DNA of 22,101 nucleotides, from positions 1-22,101 of the forward strand of contig JAQCNN010000157.1 in NCBI GenBank assembly GCA_028275005.1. The letters run 5' to 3'. The position numbers were made by a program, and so were the translations under genes. Positions within the stretch are counted from its first letter, which is position 1; every line of letters begins with the position of its first letter. Shown here in pieces: positions 6,879 to 14,310 of this stretch. The notes beneath the pieces were generated by a model. It was not told the origin of the DNA, did no database searches, and saw nothing but the letters and a program-made list of their open reading frames with translations. The stretch comes from Salinirussus sp. (lineage in GTDB: Archaea > Halobacteriota > Halobacteria > Halobacteriales > Haloarculaceae).

Positions 6879-7637
6879 TTACTCCTCGGTCTCCTCGTCG
6901 CCGTCCGCCGCCAGCAGGCCAAACTCGGAGAGGTGTGACCGCTTCTCCTCGTCGGTCAGCTCCGAGAACGCCTCGGACTCGACGTCGATGGTCGCAACGC
7001 CGATCCCCTCGGGGGCGAGTTCGTCGTCGTTGACCGAAGCCAGTGCCTCCATAGCGAGTTGGACCCCGCCCTCGAGGTCCAGTTCGTCGCTGTAGTTCTC
7101 CTCGAGATACTCGCGGGTGTCGTCACGGTCGGCGCCAACCGCCAGCGCCTTCCACTCGTAGGGGGTGCCCGAGGGGTCGGTCTCGTAGAGCCTCGGTTCA
7201 CCGTCGGCGACACCGGCGACGATCAGCGCCACACCGAACGGTCGGGCGCCGCCGACCTGGGTGTACTGCTGGATGTAGTCGGTGACCTCCTTTGTGAGCG
7301 TCTCGACGCCGACCGGCTCGCCGTATCTGAGCTGATTGACCTGCGTGCGCCGGCGCGCAAAGTCGATCAGCTGTCGGGCGTCGGCCACGTGGCCGGCGCT
7401 GGCAACCCCGATGTGGTCGTCGGCTTTGTGGATCTTCTCGACACTGTCCCGTTCCATCAGCGGCGAGCGGATCCGTTTGTCGACCACGAGAACGACCCCG
7501 TCGCTGGTCCGGACGCCGATGCTTGCCGTCCCGCGTTTGACCGCCTCGCGGGCGTACTCGACCTGGTAGAGACGCCCGTCCGGCGAGAAGATCGTGATCC
7601 CGCGGTCGTACGCCTGTTGTTGGTTTTGTCCCTGCAT
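6879..7637 (-). CDS. psmA: Proteasome alpha subunit
   Basis: The 252-residue protein forms the outer rings of the 20S proteasome and gates entry of unfolded substrates. The N-terminus has the gating YDR motif (10-12) followed by the alpha-type signature GRLYQVEYAREAVKRG at 21-36. There is no N-terminal threonine protease motif, as expected for an alpha subunit. The acidic C-terminal tail (DGDEETEE) is haloarchaeal in style. The ATG lies only 2 bases after the Pop5 stop codon, so it is translated from an operon with rnp2 and the methyltransferase. No beta subunit gene is present in the window. Confidence 0.98.
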   Translation of the reverse strand: MQGQNQQQAYDRGITIFSPDGRLYQVEYAREAVKRGTASIGVRTSDGVVLVVDKRIRSPLMERDSVEKIHKADDHIGVASAGHVADARQLIDFARRRTQVNQLRYGEPVGVETLTKEVTDYIQQYTQVGGARPFGVALIVAGVADGEPRLYETDPSGTPYEWKALAVGADRDDTREYLEENYSDELDLEGGVQLAMEALASVNDDELAPEGIGVATIDVESEAFSELTDEEKRSHLSEFGLLAADGDEETEE

Positions 7638-7639
7638 AC

Positions 7640-8113
7640 TTAGATATCGAGCGTCGTCACCCCGACAGGCGCGCCGTCGACCCGGACTGCCGCCCGGCCG
7701 TCCCGGACCGCGGCTCTCCGGTCGGCACCCTCGAAGGTAACGTGTCTCTGTTCTTTGAGTTTCGGCGCGCCGCTCATATACTTTTCTTCACAGCCACGCA
7801 GGGTCCCGCTGGTGCCCCGGACCCGCAACCCGACCGGCTGTCCCGCCACCTCGTCGACGCTCGCGACCACGGCCCGCGCCCGCTCGACCGCGCCGCGACG
7901 GGTTCGCACGACCCCCTCCCCCGCGCCGTCGGTGTACCGGAACTGCTGGACTGTCAGGTCGACCGTCGCGCTCCCGGCATCGCCGACGAGGTTCTGTGCA
8001 CCGTACCACAGCGCCCGCTGGAAGGGCTCGCGCTCGACGGTCGCCGCTGGCCAGCCCTCGACACCGACCGCGAGATACCGCCAGCGCTGCCTGAGATGTT
8101 TCGGGAGGGTCAC
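7640..8113 (-). CDS. rnp2: Ribonuclease P protein component 2 (Pop5)
   Basis: The 157-residue protein is the archaeal Pop5 homologue, a protein subunit of RNase P that pairs with Rpp30 and helps the catalytic RNA trim tRNA 5' ends. The N-terminus LPKHLRQRWRYLAVGVE is a family hallmark, and FQRALWYGAQNLVGDAGSA and RGTSGTLRGCEEKYM are further conserved segments. It starts at a GTG that overlaps the methyltransferase stop codon (GTGA), and GGGAG lies about 8 bases upstream, so translation is probably coupled. psmA follows 2 bases downstream. The partner Rpp30 gene, which in my recollection often sits just upstream in haloarchaea, is not in this window. Confidence 0.93.
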   Translation of the reverse strand: MTLPKHLRQRWRYLAVGVEGWPAATVEREPFQRALWYGAQNLVGDAGSATVDLTVQQFRYTDGAGEGVVRTRRGAVERARAVVASVDEVAGQPVGLRVRGTSGTLRGCEEKYMSGAPKLKEQRHVTFEGADRRAAVRDGRAAVRVDGAPVGVTTLDI

Positions 8114-8760
8114 GGGCTGGCTCCCTCGCCGGCCCGGTCGCCGCCGGGTCGCTCACCGACGAGCACACCCACCTGGTCGTGGACCCGTTCGACAGCGGTC
8201 AGGGCAAAGCCGGCGTCTGTGAAGATGTCAGCGAGTGTCCCGACGGTCGCGGGGTCGTCGACCGCCGGGCCGTAGAAGGGGTCGTCCGGGTCCGGCGCCC
8301 CGAAGAACATGACGTCCCCGAGGACGACCTGCCGGGGCGCCAAACCCGCGATGACATCGACCGCCGCCCGCTTCTCCTCGTCGCTCAGGTGGTGCATCGC
8401 AAAGTTCGACGTGACAACGTCGACCCCACCCGCCGTGTCCGTTGCATCCACCCGTGGCTCCCGAAACCGACCCACACCGAAGCTGACACCCTCCACCCCT
8501 CGGTCCGCGGCCTTCTCCCGTGCCTCCGCCAGCATCCCCTCGCTGATGTCCCGGCCGAGGACGCGCCCGGCATCGGCCGCGAGTGCGAGCGCAACGGCGC
8601 CCGTGCCGGTCCCCAGGTCGAGGACAACGTCGTCGGGCCCGGGCGTGGCGCGGTCGACGACCAGCGAGACGGCGGCCTTGTACTCCTCGCTTTTTTCGCT
8701 GTCGTACTCCGGTGCCTTCTCGTCGAAACGGGCGGCGTGGTCGGCGAGCGAGCGTTTCAT
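8110..8760 (-). CDS. Class I SAM-dependent methyltransferase
   Basis: The 216-residue protein has motif I VVLDLGTGTGAVALALA (45-61), an acidic residue after strand 2 in GRDIS (69-73), and motif IV SNFAMHHLSDEEK (118-130). This is a methyltransferase_11/25-type Rossmann fold. The substrate is not evident. The frame stays open to 9261, but the ATG at 8760 gives a normal N-terminus (MKRSLADHAARFDEKAPEYD) and is preceded by a TATA-like box about 27 bases away. It heads the operon with rnp2 and psmA. Its place next to an RNase P gene suggests an RNA or translation-related substrate, but that is inference only. Confidence 0.85.
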   Translation of the reverse strand: MKRSLADHAARFDEKAPEYDSEKSEEYKAAVSLVVDRATPGPDDVVLDLGTGTGAVALALAADAGRVLGRDISEGMLAEAREKAADRGVEGVSFGVGRFREPRVDATDTAGGVDVVTSNFAMHHLSDEEKRAAVDVIAGLAPRQVVLGDVMFFGAPDPDDPFYGPAVDDPATVGTLADIFTDAGFALTAVERVHDQVGVLVGERPGGDRAGEGASP

Positions 8761-8782
8761 GTCCCGCTGTAGGCCACCCCTG

Positions 8783-8790
8783 CCTATCAA
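8783..8790 (-). promoter_or_regulatory. TATA-like box of the methyltransferase-rnp2-psmA operon
   Basis: On the minus strand this reads TTGATAGG, centred about 27 bases before the ATG at 8760. Confidence 0.4.
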
Positions 8791-8825
8791 GGATGCGACC
8801 ACCCCGTTCCGGGGTCGGGCGAGAG

Positions 8826-8833
8826 ATTGAATA
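8826..8833 (+). promoter_or_regulatory. TATA-like box of the HEWD-type gene
   Basis: ATTGAATA is centred about 27 bases before the ATG at 8857. It favours that start over the in-frame TTG at 8827, which lies inside the box itself. Confidence 0.4.
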
Positions 8834-8856
8834 GCGGTGCCTGCATTCGGGTAGGT

Positions 8857-9036
8857 ATGGTCGAAGTCGTCCCCCCATTGGAGCGGGAGTGTCTTCGGTG
8901 TGACCGGCGCGATACCTGGAGCGAGGAGGCGGCGACGTGGGTCGCCGTCGAGGACGACGGCGAGCGCCTGACCGGCAGGCCACACTGCCTCCACGACTGG
9001 GACATCAACGGCAGCTTCAACCCCATCGCCGAGTGA
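8857..9036 (+). CDS. HEWD-family mini-protein, putative zinc binder
   Basis: The 59-residue protein has CLRC at 12-15 and a C-terminal HCLHDWDINGSFNPI at 43-57. The C-x2-C pair with His/Cys at 43-46 could bind one zinc ion. The C-terminal block resembles the small haloarchaeal HEWD family, with HDWD here in place of HEWD. Function is unknown. Codon use matches neighbouring genes, and a TATA-like box lies at the leaderless distance. It is monocistronic, diverging from the methyltransferase operon and converging with DUF368. Confidence 0.75.
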   Translation: MVEVVPPLERECLRCDRRDTWSEEAATWVAVEDDGERLTGRPHCLHDWDINGSFNPIAE

Positions 9037-9109
9037 CGGGGTGTGTCGGACGGTGCGACGAACGCCGCCGTCGTGTCCGGGCCCCCGACCGGTAAGCTGA
9101 GCCCGTCGA

Positions 9110-9136
9110 CACCGGTGGTGAGGGCGGTAACCGGTG
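9110..9136. repeat. Inverted repeat between the convergent HEWD and DUF368 genes
   Basis: CACCGGT (9110-9116) and ACCGGTG (9130-9136) form a seven-base stem with a 13-base loop. It could assist transcription termination, but there is no T-run after it, and short GC-rich dyads are expected by chance here. Confidence 0.25.
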
Positions 9137-9142
9137 GCCGCG

Positions 9143-10192
9143 TCAGTAGTCCAAATCCTCGGTGTAGCGGTCGAGCGCGAGGACCACGGCCGCACCGACC
9201 AGCCCCGCACCGCCGACGGCTGCCGCCGAGCCCGGTGTCCACGCCCCGACGTTCCCGGCAACCTCGACGGCAGGCAGCCGCAGTGACCCGACCATCAGGC
9301 TCACCAGGAAGGCGAGTGTCGCGGCTCGGTAGGCGTCGAGTGCCCGCCTGATGACGTGTGCAACGGTCAGCACGCCGACGGTCGCACCGGCCACGAAGAC
9401 CGCAACGACCGTGCCAAGGGACACCAGCGCCCCGCTCCCGCCGGTCAGTGTGGCCAGAACCGCGTCCACGAACTCGGAGAGCACGCCCGTCAGGTAGGTG
9501 TACTGGCCGAGCAACAGGAGGATAAAGGCCCCGGAGACCCCCGGCAACACCATCGCCGTGATGCCGACCGCCCCCGCGGCAAAGACGACCGGGAGGCTGT
9601 GGGGGACCGCACTCGCACCGGAGACGCCCGCGAGGAGAAAGGCAAAGACGAAGCCGGCCAGGGCCGCGCCGGCCTGTCCCGGTGTCTCGATGCTGACGGC
9701 GTCGTAGAGCACGAGCGCCGAGGCCGCAATCAGGCCAAAGAAGAAGGCGAATGTGCTGGCCCGAAACCCCACCAGGGCGGCGTGAACGACCCGTGAGAGC
9801 GTGACGACCGCCGTCAGGACACCCAGCCCGAGGGCCACTAAGAAGAAGAAGTCCATCCCCCGGAGGTCGGTCAGCAGGTCGCGTCGACCCTCGGCGCGGT
9901 GTAGCCGGGGCAGGTGTCGGAGGAGACGGGGGTCGAGCCCGGTGAGCGCCCGCACGAACCGCTCGTAGATGCCGGTGATGAGCGCGATGGTGCCGCCGGA
10001 GACGCCGGGGATGGTGTCCGCCGCACCCATCGCCACCCCCTTGAGGTAGACCGCCCCGAGCCCACCGACGGGGCCACTACCGACGGTCCGGGACCGCTCC
10101 GGCTCCGTCCCGCCGGCCGGCCGGTCGCTGTCAGCGCCCTCACCGGGCGCGTCCTCGCCCCGTTCGGGGTCGTGTGCGGGCTCGCCCGCCAC
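9143..10192 (-). CDS. DUF368 membrane protein, putative polyprenyl-phosphate translocase
   Basis: The 349-residue protein starts at a GTG. Residues 1-40 are hydrophilic and acidic. The membrane part contains the two related DUF368 signatures, GVAMGAADTIPGVSGGTIA (52-70) and VLPGVSGAFILLLLG (215-229), with many hydrophobic helices around them. Bacterial DUF368 proteins (PopT) have been shown to carry undecaprenyl phosphate across the membrane for reuse. The start is 2 bases after the aglB stop codon, so the two are almost certainly co-transcribed. AglB releases a lipid-phosphate carrier outside the cell, so recycling of dolichyl phosphate is a natural inferred role. An AGGA element lies about 6 bases before the GTG. 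Confidence 0.92.
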   Translation of the reverse strand: MAGEPAHDPERGEDAPGEGADSDRPAGGTEPERSRTVGSGPVGGLGAVYLKGVAMGAADTIPGVSGGTIALITGIYERFVRALTGLDPRLLRHLPRLHRAEGRRDLLTDLRGMDFFFLVALGLGVLTAVVTLSRVVHAALVGFRASTFAFFFGLIAASALVLYDAVSIETPGQAGAALAGFVFAFLLAGVSGASAVPHSLPVVFAAGAVGITAMVLPGVSGAFILLLLGQYTYLTGVLSEFVDAVLATLTGGSGALVSLGTVVAVFVAGATVGVLTVAHVIRRALDAYRAATLAFLVSLMVGSLRLPAVEVAGNVGAWTPGSAAAVGGAGLVGAAVVLALDRYTEDLDY

Positions 10193-10194
10193 GG

Positions 10195-13191
10195 TTATCC
10201 TGCTCGTGCGGTCTGGACCGGGCCGGCCGGGGCCGAGTTGGTGGTGTTACCCCCGCCCCCGTCCCCGCCGGTGCCGGTGTCAGTCCCGCCCGTGGGACCC
10301 TCGATGTTCAGCGGCTGTTCGTCGAGTGTCACCCGGACCGGGGTGGTGTTCTCGCCGATGACCTGTGCCTCGGTGACGTTGACCGACGCCTGGTAGCTGA
10401 CGACCGACCCGCTCTCGTTCGTCCGGAGCCCCGAGGAGACGGTGTACGGGCCTGTCGCCCGGGTACTCACGTTCGTGCGTCCCTGCTCCGGCCCCCAGTT
10501 CTCGTAGCCGGTCGTCGAGTAGGGAACTGTCGTGTCGAACGCCCCGCTGTCGTCGGTCTCGACCCGCTTGCTGTAGGTGAAGTTAGGGCCGTTTGCGGGG
10601 TTCATCCGAACCTGCATCGTGAGCGTCGTGTTCGCAGGGGCACCGTCCCCCTGGACCTGCGCGCCGGGGACCCGCTCGAAGACCTTCGCGAACCCGTCGG
10701 TCGAGCGGACGGTCGTGGTCAGGTCACGGAGATACTGCCGGGCGGCGGGCGACCGGTTGCCCAGCTGCTGAAGCACCGCATTCGAGGTGTAGCCCGCCCC
10801 GAGCACGTCACGGGCGAACTTCCCGGAGCGGCTGGAACTCGTCTGGACCAGCCGGTAGTGGTCGAGCGCCTCGACGCGCTCCTCGGGCGGGTACGGCCCG
10901 AAGCCGCCGACCGCTGCCGTCCCGTCCTGGCGGGCGTACTCACGGGCCGCGCTCATGTTCTCGAAGGCCCGGAACATCGGCCCGTCCTGGGGTTCGACGA
11001 GGGCGGCCCCGCCCTGCTCAGTCTGAACCTGCTGCCAGTCCACGACGTACGGCTGTGGCTCCATCGAACTCCCGTGGTAGGCGTAGAGCCGCACCATCAT
11101 CGACTCGTAGTAGGCCTGGGTCTGGTGTCGGACGGTGGCGATCCCCCTCGCCTGCTGGTTGGCCCGGGACTGGGAGAGGCCCTGCTGCTGGAACGCCCGG
11201 AAGTACTGCCGGTAGACCTGACGGTTGGTCGTCGACCGGGTGAAGAAGTCCGACCGGGTGACGTTTGGCGCGAACTGGGGCGGCGCCTGATACTTGCCGC
11301 CCACCATCTGGCTGTCTATCATCACGTACCGCGTCGTGGCGTCGTCCTCGTCGATCTCCGCCAGGACGCCCGCGGCCTCGGTCTCGTCCTGTGCGAGCAG
11401 GAACCGGGCGGCCTCGGTTGCGCCCTGCTGGAAGGGGTTCGCGGTGGGGATCCGCTCACCGATACCCGTGATCCAGTGGCCGTAGTCCCACCACGACATC
11501 ACCCCGTAGGCACCCTCACGGTAGTCGTAGTCGTCGGTCCGGCCGAACTCCCCGTAGTACGACATGGGGTCGCCGTCGGGGTTGGCGTACTGCCCCTCGG
11601 CCGGGGTGTTCTCCTCCATCCACTCCAGGCTGCTCTGCCAGCCGGTGACGCCGCCGGGGGCCTGATTCTGCTGGGCGACTGCCGTCGCCGTCGGGAAGAT
11701 GAGGAGCATCGGGGCCAGGACGACCAGCACCACCACCCCGACGGAGAGCACCTGGTACGTCTCGACCGGTCCGTCCGCCCCGATGCTCCCGATGTAGCCG
11801 ACCGCCCAGCCGACGAGCGCCGCGTTGAGGACCCCGACGGGAACGGCCATGTAGTAGGCGAACCGGCCCTGGGTGAGCGTCGCCGAGAGCATGACAGCTG
11901 ACCAGAGGACAATCAGCAGCCCCTCACCCCCGGGGTCGTCGCCGAGTACCTGTCGGACAAGCAACACCAAAGCGCCGAGAAGCGCCGTCACAGCCGCCAG
12001 CTTGTACCCCTGGTAGACGGTGTCGAGACTCCCCGGCCGGGCCTCGACGACCGTCGCCGCCTGGGCGCTCTGTCCGGTGACGAAGCCGAGCACCCGGTCG
12101 ACCTGCGTGACGAAGTAGCCGACCGTGTCGGGCAGGACGACCGTCGCGAGGACGACAACCACGGCCACGATGCCGAAGGTGAGGAGGGGGAAGTAGCGGG
12201 CCGGCCGGTCACTCCCGTCCCACTTGCGGGCGAGCCAGGCGACGACCACACAGCCGACGGCGACCCCGACGGCCAGGCCGGGCTGGAGCAGTGACCGGCT
12301 GGTGGCGCTGAGTTCGAGTGTGTTGACCATCGGAAGCTGGAGGACACCGGCGGTCGTCAGCGCCACCGCACCGACGAAGGCGGCGTGTTCGGGGCTGCTC
12401 CCGCGGACGTACTCGACGCTGAGGTGGACCAGAAAGAAGAGCCCGAGCACACCAACCAGGAGCACACCCGGTGGCCAGACCCAGAGATAGGCGGCGACTG
12501 CAACGCCGGCGAGCACCCCCCAGCCCAGCGAGCGACGCAGCGCGGCAACCTCGCGGGCCTGGACCAGCTCCCAGACCGGCTTCTCCTGACGGGCGACCGC
12601 GAGCGCGACGACGAGGCCGAGCACCGCAAGCGCCTGGAACAGCGCCTCGGCGACCTGGTGGTCGGCGCTGCCGGCCATCCCCTGCTGGAGGACGCCGCCG
12701 GCACCTAGTGCGATGATAGCCGCGCTGACGACGCCGCCGGCCCGGCCGCCAAGCCGCCGGCCGATGAGGTACGCGGGGATCATCACCGCCGCCCCGAAGA
12801 CGGCAGGGGCGAACAGGACGACCGTCCGGACGAGTTCGTCACTCGGGCTCCCGAGACCCACGAGGAGGGCGGCCGTCGCCATCAACTGGTCGTACAGCGT
12901 CCCGAACTGGGAGTTTGCGGTTCCGAGCGAGAAGTACGTCCACGGGTCGAACGGCATCGTCTTCGGGTAGTTGTTGACGACGTACTGGACGCTCCGGAGG
13001 TGATAGAAGGGGTCGTTGCCCGCGAGTAGCGTCCGACCATCGACGACGAACCGACCCCAAAAGCGGGTGCGATTCCAGAGTGTGAAGCCGGCGAGGGCGG
13101 CGAGCGCGACGTAGTGGTAGTAGCTCGCGAGCCAGGCCGTGACCGCCCCGACCCCCGAGCCGTCCTCGAACTCCTCGCGCCAGTTACTCAT
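10195..13191 (-). CDS. aglB: Dolichyl-phosphooligosaccharide-protein oligosaccharyltransferase (STT3/AglB)
   Basis: The 998-residue protein transfers lipid-linked glycans to Asn-X-Ser/Thr sequons on exported proteins such as the S-layer. The first ~500 residues hold many membrane helices. The first outward loop has GNDPFYHLR (58-66, acidic D60) and the second acidic motif is GSADHQVAE (174-182). The sequon-binding WWDYG motif is at 567-571, in MSWWDYGHWITGIG, just after the membrane part. The rest is an extracellular domain of about 430 residues that itself contains several N-X-S/T sites and ends in a glycine-rich tail. The length is close to other haloarchaeal AglB proteins. It leads a two-gene operon with DUF368 and diverges from an AglG-like glycosyltransferase. 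Confidence 0.97.
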   Translation of the reverse strand: MSNWREEFEDGSGVGAVTAWLASYYHYVALAALAGFTLWNRTRFWGRFVVDGRTLLAGNDPFYHLRSVQYVVNNYPKTMPFDPWTYFSLGTANSQFGTLYDQLMATAALLVGLGSPSDELVRTVVLFAPAVFGAAVMIPAYLIGRRLGGRAGGVVSAAIIALGAGGVLQQGMAGSADHQVAEALFQALAVLGLVVALAVARQEKPVWELVQAREVAALRRSLGWGVLAGVAVAAYLWVWPPGVLLVGVLGLFFLVHLSVEYVRGSSPEHAAFVGAVALTTAGVLQLPMVNTLELSATSRSLLQPGLAVGVAVGCVVVAWLARKWDGSDRPARYFPLLTFGIVAVVVVLATVVLPDTVGYFVTQVDRVLGFVTGQSAQAATVVEARPGSLDTVYQGYKLAAVTALLGALVLLVRQVLGDDPGGEGLLIVLWSAVMLSATLTQGRFAYYMAVPVGVLNAALVGWAVGYIGSIGADGPVETYQVLSVGVVVLVVLAPMLLIFPTATAVAQQNQAPGGVTGWQSSLEWMEENTPAEGQYANPDGDPMSYYGEFGRTDDYDYREGAYGVMSWWDYGHWITGIGERIPTANPFQQGATEAARFLLAQDETEAAGVLAEIDEDDATTRYVMIDSQMVGGKYQAPPQFAPNVTRSDFFTRSTTNRQVYRQYFRAFQQQGLSQSRANQQARGIATVRHQTQAYYESMMVRLYAYHGSSMEPQPYVVDWQQVQTEQGGAALVEPQDGPMFRAFENMSAAREYARQDGTAAVGGFGPYPPEERVEALDHYRLVQTSSSRSGKFARDVLGAGYTSNAVLQQLGNRSPAARQYLRDLTTTVRSTDGFAKVFERVPGAQVQGDGAPANTTLTMQVRMNPANGPNFTYSKRVETDDSGAFDTTVPYSTTGYENWGPEQGRTNVSTRATGPYTVSSGLRTNESGSVVSYQASVNVTEAQVIGENTTPVRVTLDEQPLNIEGPTGGTDTGTGGDGGGGNTTNSAPAGPVQTARAG

Positions 13192-13216
13192 TGGGCGCTT
13201 AGAGTTTCAGCCCGCG

Positions 13217-13224
13217 CATAAGCC
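13217..13224 (-). promoter_or_regulatory. TATA-like box of aglB
   Basis: On the minus strand this reads GGCTTATG, about 30 bases before the ATG at 13191. It would drive aglB and DUF368. Confidence 0.4.
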
Positions 13225-13309
13225 TTCTGTCTCGGTAAGCGGGCGGGGCCGGGAGACACCCGGAGACGGATGGAAAACGCCTTTGCCCGGCCGTGTCACA
13301 GCCGGTGGT

Positions 13310-14242
13310 ATGCGCGTCTCCGTGGTCGTCTGCGAGCACACCCTCGACCGGTACGACGACCTCCGGGAGGCGGCCGAGAGCGTCCTCGGCCAGACCCACG
13401 ACGACGTGGAGTTGGTCCTCGTCGCGGATGGCAACGACCGTGTGTGCGTGCGTCTGCGCGAGGACTATGGCGACCGCTCCGGGGTCCTCGTCCACTGTAA
13501 CGAGGAGAATGTCGGCCTGCTAGAGAGCCGCAACACCGGCGCCGAGGCCGCGACCGGGGACGTCGTTGCCTTCCTCGACGACGACGCGGTCGCCGACGAG
13601 GGGTGGGTGGCCGAACTCGCCGCCGTCTACGAGCGGCGGGACGTTCCGGCCGTCGGCGGGAAGATGACCCCGGCCTGGGTGGCTGGCAAGCCGGGTACGC
13701 TACCGGCCGAGTTCTACTGGCTGGTCGGCGTCACCCACCGTGGCTTCGCGGAGGGGCCGGGTGAGGTGCGCAACACTTTCGGATCGAACATCTCCTTCCG
13801 GCGGGACGCCTTTCTGGAGCTCGGGGGGTTCGACACCGAGATCGGCGGCCGACAGGGCGACGCCAACCTCCAGGGCGGGGAGACAGAGCTCTGTGCCCGG
13901 ATGGAGGCCGAGTACGGCCACGGCGTCTACTACACCCCCGACGCGAAGGTGGCCCACAAGGTGTTCGACTACCGCACCGAGCCGGCGTGGCTGCTCGACC
14001 GGGCGTTCTGGCAGGGCTACTCGAAGCGCGGGATGGAGGTGTTGGTCCCCGAGTCCGGGTCGACCGACGCGGAGTCTGACTTTCTCGGGACACTGCTGCT
14101 CGAGTCGGGCCCCGACCGACTTTGCAGGCTCGTTGCTGCGCCGTCCGTCGAGCGGGGCCTCCAGTTCGTGATGCTCTGGGTCCTCACTGCGGCTGTCGGG
14201 CTCGGCTATCTCTACGGCGTCGTGAAGTGGTGGGGGGAGTGA
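13310..14242 (+). CDS. Family 2 glycosyltransferase, AglG-like
   Basis: The 310-residue protein begins MRVSVVVCEHTLDRYDDL, the usual GT-A strand. The metal-binding motif is LDDDAV (DDD at 90-92), and the acceptor-side acidic motif is GGETEL near 189-194. A hydrophobic segment near the C-terminus (about 286-305, FVMLWVLTAAVGLGYLYGVV) would anchor it to the membrane. Length and N-terminal sequence resemble Haloferax AglG, a glucuronosyltransferase that extends glycan on dolichyl phosphate. Position beside aglB supports a role in the same N-glycan pathway, but the sugar and linkage cannot be read from sequence. The frame is open upstream to 13139, overlapping the start of aglB; the ATG at 13310 matches the family start. 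No clear TATA box was found. Confidence 0.85.
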   Translation: MRVSVVVCEHTLDRYDDLREAAESVLGQTHDDVELVLVADGNDRVCVRLREDYGDRSGVLVHCNEENVGLLESRNTGAEAATGDVVAFLDDDAVADEGWVAELAAVYERRDVPAVGGKMTPAWVAGKPGTLPAEFYWLVGVTHRGFAEGPGEVRNTFGSNISFRRDAFLELGGFDTEIGGRQGDANLQGGETELCARMEAEYGHGVYYTPDAKVAHKVFDYRTEPAWLLDRAFWQGYSKRGMEVLVPESGSTDAESDFLGTLLLESGPDRLCRLVAAPSVERGLQFVMLWVLTAAVGLGYLYGVVKWWGE

Positions 14243-14278
14243 CCGGGGCCCACGCCGAACGGCTACCGGACGGCGGGG

Positions 14279-14286
14279 CTTTTAGA
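14279..14286 (+). promoter_or_regulatory. TATA-like box of the TrmB-DUF2391 operon
   Basis: CTTTTAGA is centred about 28 bases before the ATG at 14311, consistent with a leaderless transcript separate from the glycosyltransferase gene. Confidence 0.4.
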
Positions 14287-14310
14287 CGGCTGCCGGCGTA
14301 GCAGGGTGAT

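Noticed and set aside
9110..9136. Hairpin as a transcription terminator between convergent genes
   Set aside because: A seven-base GC-rich stem is common by chance here and no T-rich run follows, which archaeal termination normally uses. It is kept only as a low-confidence repeat.
8761..9261. A 167-codon in-frame 5' extension of the methyltransferase
   Set aside because: It would cross the HEWD-type gene and reach the DUF368 gene, has no family match, and the internal ATG at 8760 has the expected N-terminus and a TATA-like box.
10174..11901. A 575-codon open frame on the plus strand
   Set aside because: It is antisense to aglB and shows no recognisable motif; it is a mirror of GC-biased codons.
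13139..13309. A 57-codon in-frame extension of the glycosyltransferase
   Set aside because: It would overlap the beginning of aglB, and the GT-A fold starts right at the ATG at 13310.
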